Shown here: one piece after another, positions 46,190 through 59,114 of the stretch
Layout: the number at the start of each line of letters is the position of its first letter
Position numbering within the stretch: the stretch's first letter is position 1
Assembly: GCA_003971905.1 (NCBI GenBank)
Contig: RSEE01000039.1
Span: 428,501-492,500, forward strand
From: Moniliella sp. 'wahieum'
Taxonomy: Eukaryota > Basidiomycota > Moniliellomycetes > Moniliellales > Moniliellaceae
Length of the DNA stretch: 64,000 bases
Direction: 5' to 3'
Notes under the pieces: model-generated
Told to the model about the DNA's origin: nothing
What the model saw: only the letters and a program-made list of their open reading frames with translations
The model's database searches: none
Program-made: the position numbers and the translations under genes

Positions 46190-47246
46190 ATGACCATCCT
46201 CAATGTCCACCCTGGGCCCCTGGCGCCCTTTGCCCTGCGTCTGCGCAGCGACGACACCCTGCCCGGCCTCCACGCCCGCGCCGCCAAGAAGGCCCATGTG
46301 CCAGTCGACGGCGCGTCCATCCGCTACGCCTGGCACGGCGAGCAGTTCACCCTCGACGACGACGATGACTGGGACATCTTTGTTGGGCGCGTCAAGCAGC
46401 TCACCGAGGAGTCCGTCTTCCTCGACAGCCCTGCGCTGCCCCAGGCCAGGGAGCCCCTCAACCGACTCGGCGCCCCGCCGGCTGGCACGCCGCAAACCGT
46501 GCGCGATGGCCCGGGAGCCCGCGAGGCCGTCACGCCTGCCCCGGCCGCTTCGACGCGCGGAGGCGCCGACAAGGTCTCGGTCCAGCGCCTCGAGTCGGTG
46601 CACGCCAAGGCCACTGATACCCAGACGCTGGCTGCGTCCCACTTGACCACTGGGCGCGACAGCATTTTGTACCCTGCCGCCCCGACGCCACCCCCCGCCT
46701 GGCTGGGCGCCCGGCCCGACGCCCGAACCTCACCTGCGCAACGCGGCCGCCGAACGCATGTCGATGCGCAGCAAGAAAACCCCGACGGAAGACGGCACGT
46801 TCCCCCCCCCCGCGCACAAGCTGGCCTTTCAGCAGTTCCACAGCCAACTTGGCGTCCGTCTCTTGCGCGGCAGCCTGGGCCCCGTGCACGATGTACCGAT
46901 GATGCTCAAGGAGGGCTACCGCCACGTCTATGTCAGTCGCAGCTTTGCTCTGGCTCACGGCTTTATCCCCAAGGACACCACCCCAGGCACGTATGGCTAC
47001 AATGGCATTACCAACCTGGGCAAGTGGCCGGTGCAGGTGGGCTCGCGGGCGGTGCCGTGCACCGTGATGTTGTGTGAAGACTCGTATTTCCCTGTCATCC
47101 TCGGCCGCTCGTTTATGGAGAAGCGCGGGGTCCGGACCGACCAAGTGGACCAGACGTCAATTACGTTTATGGACACGGGTGAGCGGGCGGACGTGGAGGT
47201 GGTGGTGGTGCGGGATGAACACCATGAGCCGGTGGTGATCACCTAG
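46190..47246 (+). CDS. PB1-domain protein with retropepsin-like fold lacking the DTG motif
   Basis: An uncharacterised protein of about 350 residues. Residues 1-75 look like a PB1 (ubiquitin-fold) domain ending in an acidic OPCA-type motif, FTLDDDDDWDIFVGRV. A disordered linker follows. From about 46730 the sequence becomes highly structured: AERMSMRSKKTPTEDGTFPP, AFQQFHSQLGVRLLRGSLG, then DVPMMLKEGYRHVYVSRSFA. It continues through GITNLGKWPVQVGSRAVPC and FPVILGRSFMEKRGV to SITFMDTGERADVEV. The layout, and the P-V-I-L-G-R-x-F block, match retropepsin-like domains of Ddi1 or retroelement proteases. However, the expected D-T/S-G before the VSRSFA-like strand is replaced by K-E-G-Y. One frame change lies near 46710. 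The stop is at 47244-47246. It is single-copy here, with no reverse transcriptase or LTR nearby. Confidence 0.65.
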
Positions 47247-47706
47247 TGCAGTCCCTTTTCTTGGCTCAAAGGCGATGATCAATTCGCTTGTTTCTTTTCC
47301 CGCCCCCCCTGCCGGGGTGGGCCCGGTTGATATCCATCCCCCTCTCTCTCACACACGGTGCCTCGAGGCCCTGTCGCTGTCTGTTCTCCGCGGGTTCTGT
47401 CAGGAGCCCCTCTTCCCCCCTCCCCCACCCCCTTGCTACGCTCGCTTCTTGCTCTTTTTGATTGGTCCTGTTGGATTCCTCCGCCTCCCCCTTTCCGTAT
47501 TCCTTTGTAGTTTGTGCTCGAATCGACTTGTATCGACTGGACGAGGGGCCGGGATGAGGCTACAGAGCGCAGCGAGGGCGGGTGGATATTGCCACGTCGT
47601 AGACCGATCCGAACTCACTCAGTTGCTCCACCGCCAACGTCATCGAATCCCTTCGCAGTGGGATTCTTGGTGTCTGTGTCAACAACAATGCCACACACGG
47701 GGTCAG
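47247..47706. other. Intergenic between converging genes
   Basis: 460 bp, C/T-rich, holding two 3' flanks. No gene is seen. Confidence 0.45.
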
Positions 47707-48386
47707 TCAGTAGCCTGGACGGCCAAGCCAGCAAGCGACACCAACGCACCTCCTCAAACACTCGAGGCCACACACGGGGTCCCCACATAATGTGCACGTT
47801 GCGTCGCCCCAGTAGGCGCACATGGCGCAAAGGGGTGCGGCGGCTCTGCGGATCGGACGGGCAGGCAAGCTGGTGGGCGCCGGGGTCGGGGGCAAGGAGG
47901 CGGCCCAGTACGCGCGGCCTTGGAACGTGGTCCGGTTCTCCTCCAGTACCGACAAGACGGATTTGCGATAGAGCAGCAGTTGCCGCACACGGTGGCTTTG
48001 TCTGCGCGCTGCCGCACTCGTTGCCGGCGGCACGCCCAGCGCCGACGGCAGCGCCCCGGGTCTCTCTCGCGATCGCGATCGCGGTCTCGGTCCCGGTCCC
48101 GGTCCTTGTCCTGCTGCTCCAGGGCTTCGTCAGGGCGAGGCGGGTGGGGAATGACAGGCCGGGCCTCCCTGACATCGGTACGCTCCAGCTCCTCTCTTCG
48201 GCGCCAGACACGACGCTGGCGCGCGACGTCCCAGCGGTGCAGGAAGGCGTCGCGCGCCTCGATGGCGGCCGCGGTAGGACCGTGGGTGGGCCGGCTGCCT
48301 GTCTCGACGCGGACCGCACGTTGTTTGCGCGCGGGAGGCTGCGCTTCCGCAAGACGCGAGCGGTGGCGCGGCGGCGCCTTGGCCAT
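47707..48386 (-). CDS. VPS71: HIT-type zinc finger protein, VPS71/ZNHIT1-like (SWR1 complex)
   Basis: Probable SWR1/SRCAP subunit needed for H2A.Z deposition. The start at 48386 (MAKAPPRHRSRLAEAQPP) leads to a basic helix with RRVWRRREELERTD and an Arg-Asp repeat (about 48060-48105). In another frame the core reads LLLYRKSVLSVLEENRTTFQ, as in the ZNHIT1 helix before its finger. The HIT finger follows: PLCAMCAYWGDATCTLCGDP then VCGLECLRRCVGVAC. Cys spacing fits the family, except that the usual His is a Cys here. The stop is at 47707. A frame change or short intron lies at about 47960-48060. The order basic N-terminus, helix, C-terminal finger is that of ZNHIT1. Confidence 0.65.
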
Positions 48387-48654
48387 GATCAGCGCAGACG
48401 CAGCCTACCGCAGCGAGATGGCGATGGCCAGCGTAGGCAAACGGGCGTCGGTGCCGGTCGTGGTGGCAAAAGCCAGAGCGCGCTGCCTGCGTGCGTCGCT
48501 GAAACCCACGTTCCGGTTTATGCACGTCACGTGCCATGCGTTCACCCGTCACCGTCACCGCACGGATTTGGGCCAGCAGACGAGGAGATCTGGAAACAGC
48601 CGCGTCAATCAGGCCGTCTGCCTTGCTGGCCCACCACCACCACCACCCCTTGCG
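48387..48654. promoter_or_regulatory. Divergent promoter between VPS71-like and BRO1-domain genes
   Basis: 268 bp between two opposing start codons. No TATA box is evident. A CCACCA stretch precedes the BRO1-gene ATG. Confidence 0.45.
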
Positions 48655-51413
48655 ATGGAAAGTGGCAACCTGCTTTCCCTGCCGCTCAGACCTCCCCGGA
48701 AAGCGGGGACGGACGGTGGCGAGCGCTGCGCACCTGGATCTCCGAGCACAGCGGAAGTCATCCAGACGACTACGGCGGACCTGGCTCGATTGGCCCAGCT
48801 CCGGAACCAGGTCGCTCGCTCTGACGCTGGGCCCGAGGCAGTGGAGGATGCACTGGCTTACCAGGCCCAGCTTGCTTTTCTTGCCACTCGGTTTCCTGAT
48901 AACGTGTGTCCCCCTCCCCCCCTACCGGTTGCTGCGCCCCAGCTGCGATCGCGGTCGCTAACAGATCCGGATGGATGCTAGGTTGGTCATGCGTTTGTCT
49001 GGAGTGTGTCCTTCCCCTCGCACACCACCACCTTCTCTCTCCCAGGCGGTGTGCGCCCATCTCCTACTGGCACGTACGAGTCCCGAGCGGAGCATCGAAT
49101 AGGGGGGGAACGCGCTTCTTGCGCGAGCAGTGTGCATCGTTGGGGGTCACGAAGCGCGGCGGGACAAGGCGTCACTGAAGCGTTGTGTTGCCCACTTTCA
49201 AACTGCGGCTGGGGTACTGCACCATGTTCGTGTGGTGGCGCGCCGCCGCTAGCACCGAGCCAGGCCACCGACCTGGCCACAGCGCAGAGTCCCGGGCAGG
49301 ACTTTGCGCCAGCACTGTTGGAAGGGGAAGAAGTGTTGATGCTGGCGCAGGCGCAAGAATGTTTTGGCAACAAGCTGTCATGGACGGCTTGCGCAACGTG
49401 ACGATTGCCAAGTTGGCCGCGCGGTGGCTCAGCTGTACGATTCGGCCTGGAGCATAGCCAGCGATCCCCAGGCAGCCGCGGCGATGCCGGGGTACTTCCA
49501 GCCCCCTTGCTCGCCCATTTGCGAGTCAAGTCGCTCCACTTTCGCGCTGCGTCGCAGTACCGCAAATCCAAGGACGACCTCGAGGCAAGCCGGTACGGCG
49601 ACGAACTTGGCGCCGTCTGCAGCTCGCGTGGAAGTATGTGGAGCAAGCGCAGCGCGAGGTGAGCCGAACACGAGGACCGGTCGGCACGGTGATTGCGTCG
49701 GACCTTAGCTCGATGGCCAAGGCATTGAAAGCGGATCTGGCGCGGTCCGAGCGGGACAATGAGCTGATCTACGTGCAGCATGCCACGGGCGAATCTGCCC
49801 TTCCCCTATCGAGGCGGCCATCATGGTGCGCGCCGTCGTGCCCGAGGCGGTGCGGGCGCCTCTGCACGCCTTGGGAAGCACCCCGCTTTTTGTGCACCTC
49901 GCGCCCGCTGGGGTGGAGCAGGCGGTAGAGGTATACTACGACCGTGTGCGGGGGGTCCTCAATGGCCTGGACCGCAAGGCCGCCGGGCTGGATGCGCACG
50001 CGACGCAAGCGCTTACCGAACTCAACCTCCCCGCTTCGCTCGATGCGTTGGACGAGTCGGCGGCCGAGCCGATTTCGTCCGTCCCGGCCACCTTGGTTCG
50101 GGCCGCGGCCGACGCGCATGCCCAGGGTGGAGGGGAGGCGCTGTTGCAAGCGGCGCAGGATGTGGATCGGATGACAGAGACCGACAGCCGCGTACTGGAG
50201 GAGAGTGCCAACTTGCTCAAAGCTGCGCTGGAGCGTGTGCCGGGGATGGGGCTGGATGCCGAGGCCGAGGCCGATGCTCAGCTGGCACACGAACTGCTAG
50301 AGCAGTGCTACGCGTTTGAATCCGCGCTGACCCAAGCGGCCACAAGCGATGCGCTCGTCCGAACCAAATTGGAGGAATGGCAGCCGCTGCTCTCTGTCCT
50401 GCTGGGCGGGGAGCCGACGATGGCCGACTATCTTCCTGCGCCGCCGGTGCCCTGGGGTGGTGGAGGGTCACCGCAGAGAACTGGCGCGCAGTTGCGAGGT
50501 CTGCTGGAGGATGTGGATGAGATGGCGGAGGCACGGGCGAAGGTGGTGCGGGACGCGCATACGCGCACCTCGACGGCGCCTCGGACGGGCCATGGATCGT
50601 TCCGGGCGCTTGCCCTGGCTGAGGCAGCCAAGATCCAGGCCTCGCACGGCTCCCAGCCGCACACGGAGCCGGAGGTGGACGGTGACCGGGTGGACCCGGC
50701 ACAGCTGGAGCCGTTGATCCAGGCACAGGTGGAGCTCAAGCTGGGCTCGTATCAGGCGGCGCTGGAGCAGGCGGGCCAGGCGCTGGAGGCCAAGCTGCGT
50801 GCGATCGAGGTAGTGTTATGTTTTTTGTCTTCTTTTCTGATGCTGACACTTGTTGGTTAGGATGTGCATGCTGCGTTTGCCGAGACGATGCCCGAGGAGG
50901 AGGAGGTGCTCAGTGAGCGCGAAGTGGCGCTGCGCCAGCTCCATACCGCCGCGGCCAAGTACCGCGAGCTGAGCGCCAACCTGGCCGAGGGCCTACACTT
51001 CTACTCCGAGATGGGACAGTCGCTTGCTGCGCTCCACAACCAAGCCCAGCAGCTCCATGCTGCCCATCTGGCGCGTCAGCACGCCTACCTCCAAGCGGTC
51101 CAGAGTGAGGAGGCGGCCCAAGCGCACGCCGCCGATCCCCAGCCCCCAGCCCCGGCTTCCCGGTCCGATGCCAGGGCCGGGCCGAAGCCCAGGCGTATGC
51201 GCAGGCCCAGGCCGAGGCGCAGGCCCAGGCGGCATTGGAGGAACACATGCACCAGCGCCACCTGCAGCAACAGCCACCGCCACCGCTACCGCCACCGCCA
51301 CAGCCACAGCCCCACACCACCACCAGCAGTCTGCGCCCGCTCAGCCGCAGCCAGCACCGCCGGGGCCCAAGCGCTGGGGCGTGGTCGGGGGGTCGATCCA
51401 GTTTGGCGACTGA
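48655..51413 (+). CDS. BRO1-domain protein, PalA/Rim20 or Bro1/ALIX type
   Basis: An ESCRT-associated scaffold. The start at ATG 48655 gives MESGNLLSLPLRPP, the usual BRO1 opening. Then come LRTWISEHSGSHPDDYGG, DLARLAQLRNQVARSD and DALAYQAQLAFLATRFPDN. Further on, EVLMLAQAQECF, AVMDGLRNVTIAKLAA and FRAASQYRKSKDDLEASRYG mark the BRO1 TPR-like core. TPLFVHLAPAGVEQAVEVYY starts the V-shaped domain (from about 49880), which is helical to about 51120. An intron at about 50809-50861 joins KLRAIE to DVHAAFAETMPEEEEVL. The tail is Gln/Ala/Pro-rich and ends GSIQFGD at 51413. Frame changes are frequent between 48720 and 49800. PalA/Rim20 (pH signalling) or Bro1 (cargo sorting) cannot be separated safely. 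Confidence 0.8.
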
Positions 51414-51941
51414 GGGCGGCAGGGGGGTTCGCACTGTCCAGCGTTCATTCAGCGGCCTCGGCAAGTATCTGATCGGGGTGGAGGAGAGCGAGGCGTGTGG
51501 GTGGTAGGCGAGGGGGCCAAAGTGCATGTTGAAACGCAGCGAGTGGAGTGTGGTAGGCACGGCACAGCAGTAGGGTTGGCGCCGTTTGCACCGAGTGGTG
51601 GTGTGGTCATCTGGTCTGTCGTGTGGCCTGCGTTCCGCCGCGGCAAAAAAACGCCAGTGGGGGCGGCCGGCACAGTGCCCCCTGCGGCGGGCGTGGCAGC
51701 GCAGAGCCGCGCGGAACAGCGCAGAGCACAGACGAGCCGCACAGACGCCGAAAAAAACCCGGCAAAAAAATCCCCAAGTCACGCAGCCACAACACTCGTA
51801 TATAAGCCAGCCCCCCTCGCCTCGGCCAGCGCCGTCTTCCTGGCACCCTCCTGCCCCCAGCTGCCCTCGCCCTCAGCTGGTCCTGTTGTACTCTACCCTC
51901 GACCCATCCCCAGCACCACCACCACCACCCGCATCCACGCC
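51414..51941. other. Intergenic: IMPDH promoter
   Basis: 530 bp with a TATATAAG box near 51799-51806. No gene is seen. Confidence 0.5.
51799..51806 (+). promoter_or_regulatory. TATA box of the IMPDH gene
   Basis: TATATAAG about 136 bp upstream of ATG 51942; a C/T-rich tract follows, as at fungal transcription starts. Confidence 0.5.
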
Positions 51942-53769
<1,828 letters not shown>

Positions 53770-54293
53770 TTCTCTTCTCGGCAATTTGACCGTGCAGTGG
53801 CTCCACGGTTAGGCGCTTCTGGGTTAACATGTTAACATCGACTGGGGCAGAGTGCCCCTTTCTGGCGCGCAAATTGGCATGGATTTCTGAGCTTTCCCTC
53901 CCCCTTTACCCCCCTCTCAACACCTAGTGTCTCTGCAAAGTCATTCATGGCGTTCATGTTCGGCTGGACATGTACCAATACACTCTTCAACCAAGCCGTC
54001 CTTGTTTGTTTACGTAGCAACAGTTTGATGTCGTTTTATATAGACCGCTTGTGGCTGGAAGCGGGATCGTCTTGCCAGGCCGCAACTCAGTTGTCGTTCC
54101 CTTTTTGCTATTCTTTTGCTCCACTGCCCCCCTGTCCCGTCCTGCCTTCTACTATCACAGACTGTGTCAAAGCTCGGCGACTCTATCCTACCGAATGCAT
54201 TCCACATATACGCAGCCATCCAGCCAGCAGAACAGCACCAACACACCAGTAGGGCCCAAGGGGATCGTGCCCCGCAGCCGCCTGCTGGGCACT
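53770..54293. other. Intergenic between converging genes
   Basis: 520 bp containing the 3' flanks of IMPDH and GlnRS. No gene is seen. Confidence 0.45.
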
Positions 54294-57023
54294 TTACTTG
54301 ACCTGCGCCTTGACGCTGTCCTCCTTCAGCCCCACGATCCGGTTCAGCACAATCTTGGTCGTCGTGGCCTCCTCGGCCGACAAGCCCTTCTGCGCCACCG
54401 CAGCCAGGTCGGCGGGCAGGACCGCTTCGCGGTCAATGGTAAAGTAGCCGATCCGCATCGCCTGGAAGCGCACCACCTCCTTACCCACCAACTGGTCCGG
54501 GCTGGGCGCCGGCGCCCCGCGTCCAGCCCCGGGCGGCAACAGCTCCAACAGCCCGGTTTGTTTGCGCGCCTCCTCGGCCAGCGCGGTGGCCTCCTTTGTC
54601 CGTTCCGCCGCGTGGGTGCGTGCGGCGGCCATGGCGCGGGCAGCGACGGTCCAAAAGGCGCGCTCGATCAGCGCATCCTTGTATACCTTCTTGGAGTCTT
54701 GGTTGACGCTGGCGAGCAGGTCCGGCTCGCCACCCGGGTTGGAGGAGGTGAAGAGGCGAGAGAAGATGCGCGTCTCGGCGATGCGCACGCCTCGCCTGGC
54801 ACGCCACTGACCCACTGCACAAATGCCTTGGGCTTCTTGCCGCTCTTGTCAAACTTGGCATACACCACCGACGGCTTGCCGCTCGCGTCGGTTTCGTACC
54901 GCTCTGCCGTGATGGGGTAGGGCGCATTGAGGATGCCCACCGTCTTGCCCGGAGCAAGACGGAAGTAACCGGGCGAATCTTCGGTGCGGAAATCCGACGC
55001 ATCAATGTACAGTGTCTTGCCCACCACTGCCTTTGCCTGGCCCATGGCCGGGACCTTGGGGTGCAGGGGCTTGGTCACCTCGCAGGTCCAGTCGTCGGGC
55101 AACTCATCGTCGACAACCACCACCTTGAGCGGCTCCAACACCAGCATCAACCGCGGTACCACCGCCTCCAAGTGCGCCCGCACCGCCCACTCGAACCGGT
55201 CAATCGTCACGAGCGCAGGCGAGGTACTGACACCGAGGCCCGACACAAACTCGAGCAACGCCTCGGGCGGTACACCACGGCGACGCAGCGCAATGACCGT
55301 GTAGAGCCGAGGATCGTCCCAATCGGTCACCAGCCCGGACTGGATGAGCTTGTTGAGCTTGCGCTTCGACGTCAGCGTGCCCTCGAGCGAGAGACGGCCA
55401 AACTCATACTGACGTGGCTTGTACACGTCCACTGCGTCGCACAGCCACTCGTAGCTCTCGCGCGCGAGTTGGAACTCGGTGGTGCAAAGCGAGTGGGAGA
55501 TGTTCTCAAAGGAATCGACGAGACAGTGGGTAAAGTCATAGGTAGGGTAGATGCACCACTTGGACCCGGTACGGTGGTGCGGCGCGGCCAAGACACGGTG
55601 CGACCAGATCCCACATCTGCGGGTTGCCGTTGCCGAGAATGTCCTGCTTCATGCGCAACGTGGCCTCGCCAGGCTTGTACCCGCCCTCCTTCATCTTGGC
55701 AAACTCGGCCAGGTTCTCCTCGATTGGGCGGTTGCGCCACTTGGACTCGTGCCGGGGGCCCTTGGCCTCGCCACCGCGTTCGGCTTTGATTTCCTCCCCC
55801 GTGGAATGGTCAACGTAGGCGCCGCCGCGCTTGATCAGGTCGACGGCCAAGTCGTAGAGCCGCTGGAAGTAGTCGGACGAGTAGGTCACCGTAAATGGCT
55901 CAAACCCAAGCCAGCGCACGTTTTCCAATCGAACGGAAGTACACTTCCTCCTCGGCTTCGGGTTGGTATCGTCGTAGCGAAGGTAGTGAGACCCTTGTGC
56001 ACCCGAGCATAGCCAAAGTCGATCGAAATCGCCTTGACATGCCCAATGTGGAGAAACCCATTGGGCTCGGGGGGAAACGGGTCACCACGTGGCCACCGGT
56101 AGCACGGAGGTGCTGTTCTTTGAGCTCCTTGTGCGTCTGCGGGTTGCCCCCCGGCTGGTGCAGCCGAGAAAGGAACCCCGTCTCAAACATGGCCTCGGGC
56201 CGAGCCAGCGCACCAGCCTCCACTTGTTCGCCCCCGGCCGCGGCGGCGGTACTGTTGTGGGCATGGGCGTTGGCGGCGGACGCCTTGGACTTGCGGTCGT
56301 CGTTCTTGGCGCCTCTCGTGCCGCTTTCTCCGCCGCGCGCACCTTGTTTATCGCCTCGGTACGGTCGCCATACTGCGCCGTCAACACGCCTTCCACTTGC
56401 TTCTTAATGTCGAGGGGGCAGCCCAGCGGAGCGAGGGAAGCCCCCTAAGGAAGGCCATCATCGCACCTTGCTTCCCCACCCGAACGCAGCATCCAACTCT
56501 GCCTTGTGCGTGTCGACATAGCTGCTGACCTCCGTCTTGACCTGCTCAGGGGTCACCACCACGCCTGGTCACAAAGCCGTCAGCAACAGGCCCGAGGGTA
56601 AGCAGGCAAAAGTCCGTAACAAAAAGGTCAAGGGGGGGGGGGGGATAGGAACATACCGACCCCGGCTGCCTGGTCAAAGGCCTTGCTGTCCACCTCGCCG
56701 GCAGGCTTGCCCTGGAGGAAGGCGGCGGCGGCGTTGACCTGGTCGTTGGACTTGAGCGAGCCATCGAGGGCGCGGCGGGCAATGTAGGTGCGCTGGTCGG
56801 CGTCGAGTTTGAGTGGGCTGGTGGCGGCGGTAACCAGGAGGGTGGCAACCTTGGGCTCGACGGGGCCGGAGGCAGCAGTCTGGAGCAGGTGCTGGAGCAG
56901 GCGGGCCGCGTCGGGCTTCTTGAGCACGTCCTTGGCCTTGGCGCCAGAGAGGGAGAGACGCTCGGCAAAAAGAGCGCTGAGCGCGTCCGTCTCGTCGGGC
57001 GTGAGCGCGGCGGGCTTGGACAT
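54294..57023 (-). CDS. GLN4: Glutaminyl-tRNA synthetase, cytosolic
   Basis: Charges tRNA-Gln. The start at 57023 ([19 protein letters not shown]) opens the eukaryotic N-terminal domain, including [21 protein letters not shown] 92 bp intron at 56565-56656 leads to [20 protein letters not shown]. In the catalytic domain [19 protein letters not shown] is followed by the HIGH motif ([10 protein letters not shown], near 56035). Then come [58 protein letters not shown] and the KMSKS-type SKRKL (near 55350). Anticodon-binding pieces are [33 protein letters not shown] and [15 protein letters not shown]. It ends VKAQVK at 54294. Frame changes lie near 56400, 56200, 56060, 55980, 55580 and 54800. The length fits yeast Gln4. 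Confidence 0.95.
56565..56656 (-). other. Intron in the GlnRS gene
   Basis: 92 bp, GTATGT donor and CCAG acceptor, with a 13-base G run (plus strand) inside. It joins FDQAAGV to GVVVTPEQV. Confidence 0.85.
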
Positions 57024-57570
57024 GGTGTTGGTGGTGGTAGTGGTGGTGGTGGTGGCGGTGGGGTCGGGGGGGGACGAGACAAAGGGGCAGGTAGGGGACA
57101 CGCGCGTGAGTCAGAAGTCGGGGCAGCTGGTATCAGTACTGGGTTGGAAAAAAGAGCAGCACGTGGAAGCTCCGCGCATTCCGCCCTGGCGTTGAACATT
57201 GCAAGCCCACTGATAGTGAGGCGGCGCCCCCGCCACGCTCACGCGGTGCGTTACGTCAGACACTGCGCCCGTGCGGGGTGGATCCAGCCGGCGGGGGGCG
57301 GCAGGGCGGCAGGGCGGCAGGGGGCAGAGCAGCACGAGAGCTGAGCTCAGCAGCACGGCACGGGGCCAGGCACAGGCACGCTGCTTACGCAAGCGGCCCA
57401 GCCTGCCAGCATTGAGCCGGGGGGCTTTGTTCTTGTTCCCAGGCCGTGTCGCGGCCAGCCCGCCTGCACCGCTCCCACCACCACCCCACCCACCACCACT
57501 CCACCGCCATCACCACTCTCGCCGCCACTCCGCTCCTGCTGCCGCTGCCCCCACCCCCACCCACCCCGCC
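57024..57570. promoter_or_regulatory. Divergent promoter region of GlnRS and DHH1
   Basis: 547 bp between two divergent starts, rich in GGCGG and CCACC runs, no obvious TATA. Confidence 0.45.
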
Positions 57571-59114
57571 ATGGCCTCTGCTCCGTCCGACTGGAAGGCC
57601 CAGGCCACTGCCCCGCCCAAGGACGACCGTCCACAAACATCCGATGTGACCGACATCAAGGGCAACGACTTTGAAGACTACTACCTCAAGCGCGAGCTTC
57701 TCATGGGCATCTTGAGGCTGGCTTCGAGCGCCCCTCCCCCATCCAGGAAGAAGCCATCCCCATTGCCCTTACCGGCCGCGACATTTTGGCTCGTGCCAAG
57801 AACGGCACGGGAAAGACAGGTGCCTACGTCATCCCCACCCTCGAGAAACTCAACACCAAGAAGAACAAGATTCAAGCCGTCATCCTCGTCCCTACCGTGA
57901 GCTCGCGCTTCAGACTCTCAAGTCACCAAGACCCTCGGTAAACACATGGGGGTTGAGGTCATGGTCTCCACCGGCGGCACCAGCCTCAAGGACGACATTC
58001 TCCGCCTTTCCCAAACCGTCACGTTCTCGTGGCACACCCGGGCGCATCCTCGACTTGGCCGGCAAGGGCATTGCCGACCTGTCCCAATGCCACATCTTCA
58101 CCATGTAGTGCTTTTTTGTTTTTTGCGTCTTTCTCTCATCGGGTGCTGACCTCCTACGTTAGGGACGAGGCCGACAAACTACTTTCCCCGAGTTTACCCC
58201 GGTGATGGAGCAGCTCCTGGCGCTGCTCCCCAGTGACCGGCAGGTCATGCTCTTCTCGGCCACCTTCCCACTCATCGTCAAGTCCTTCAAGGACAAGCAC
58301 ATGACGAACGCGTTTGAAATCAACCTGATGGACGAGCTTACGCTGCGCGGTGTGACTCAGTACTATGCCTACGTCGAAGAGCGCAAAAGGTGCACTGCCT
58401 CAACACCCTTTTCAGCCGTCTGCAGATCAACCAGTCGATCTTTTGCAACTCGACTAACCGTGTGGAACTGCTCGCCAAAAAGATTACCGAGCTGGGCTAC
58501 TCGTGCTTTCTACACGCCAAGATGCTGCAGAGCCACCGCAACCGCGTATTCCATGACTTCCGCAACGGTGCGTGCCGGAATTTGGTCTGCTCCGCTGCTC
58601 ACCCGTGGCATTGACATCCAAGCTGTCAATGTGGTGATCAACTTTGACTTCCCCAAGAATGCTGAGACATACCTACACCGCATTGGGCGCTCGGGCCGGT
58701 TTGGCCACTTGGGCCTGGCCATCAACCTTATCACATACGAAGACCGCTTTAACCTCTACCGTATCGAACAAGAGCTCGGTACCGAAATCCAGCCCATACC
58801 CGGCACAATCGACAAGCAACTCTACGTCTCACCCGCTCTTATTGACGATCGGGAGCGGGAGGCTGCGGCCCAAGCAGAGATCCAGCGACGTGCCCCGGCC
58901 GGGCTTCCGCCCATCCGGCTAACCCACAAGCCGGCTTGCCCGTTATCCTCCTACTCAGGCGGCTATGCATGCCGCCACCATCCCGCAATCGCAAAACTTT
59001 ACCGACACCCACCCGCCACGCCACCGGCGCCCGAATGGGCGCGGCGGGTACCGCGGCCGTGGCCGGGGTGGTGGTGCCAGCGGGGGGGGGGCGTCGTTGG
59101 CTGCTCGCCAATAA
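57571..59114 (+). CDS. DHH1: DEAD-box RNA helicase DHH1/DDX6
   Basis: Promotes decapping and translational repression in P-bodies. It starts at ATG 57571 ([19 protein letters not shown]), and [20 protein letters not shown] is the DDX6-type Q-motif region. Helicase motifs in order are [11 protein letters not shown] (I), VPTREL (Ia, split by a frame change near 57898), ATPGR (near 58035), DEADKLL (II), LFSATFP (III), [20 protein letters not shown] (V) and [12 protein letters not shown] (VI). Also typical are [20 protein letters not shown] and [14 protein letters not shown]. An intron at 58105-58162 falls just before DEAD. The Gly/Arg-rich end [12 protein letters not shown] reaches TAA 59112-59114. 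Single-base lesions occur near 57712, 57898, 58035, 58385, 58592 and 58917. Confidence 0.95.
58105..58162 (+). other. Intron in DHH1
   Basis: 58 bp, GTAGTG donor and TTAG acceptor, splitting the Met codon before DEADKLL. Confidence 0.85.

Noticed and set aside
46190-47246. Active retrotransposon protease
   Set aside because: No reverse transcriptase, integrase, primer site or long terminal repeat is near, and the catalytic motif is absent.
47514-48824. Plus-strand open frame of 436 codons with an Arg/Ser-rich stretch
   Set aside because: It is antisense to the VPS71-like gene; the Arg/Ser stretch is the complement of the Arg-Asp repeat, and the rest has no protein character.
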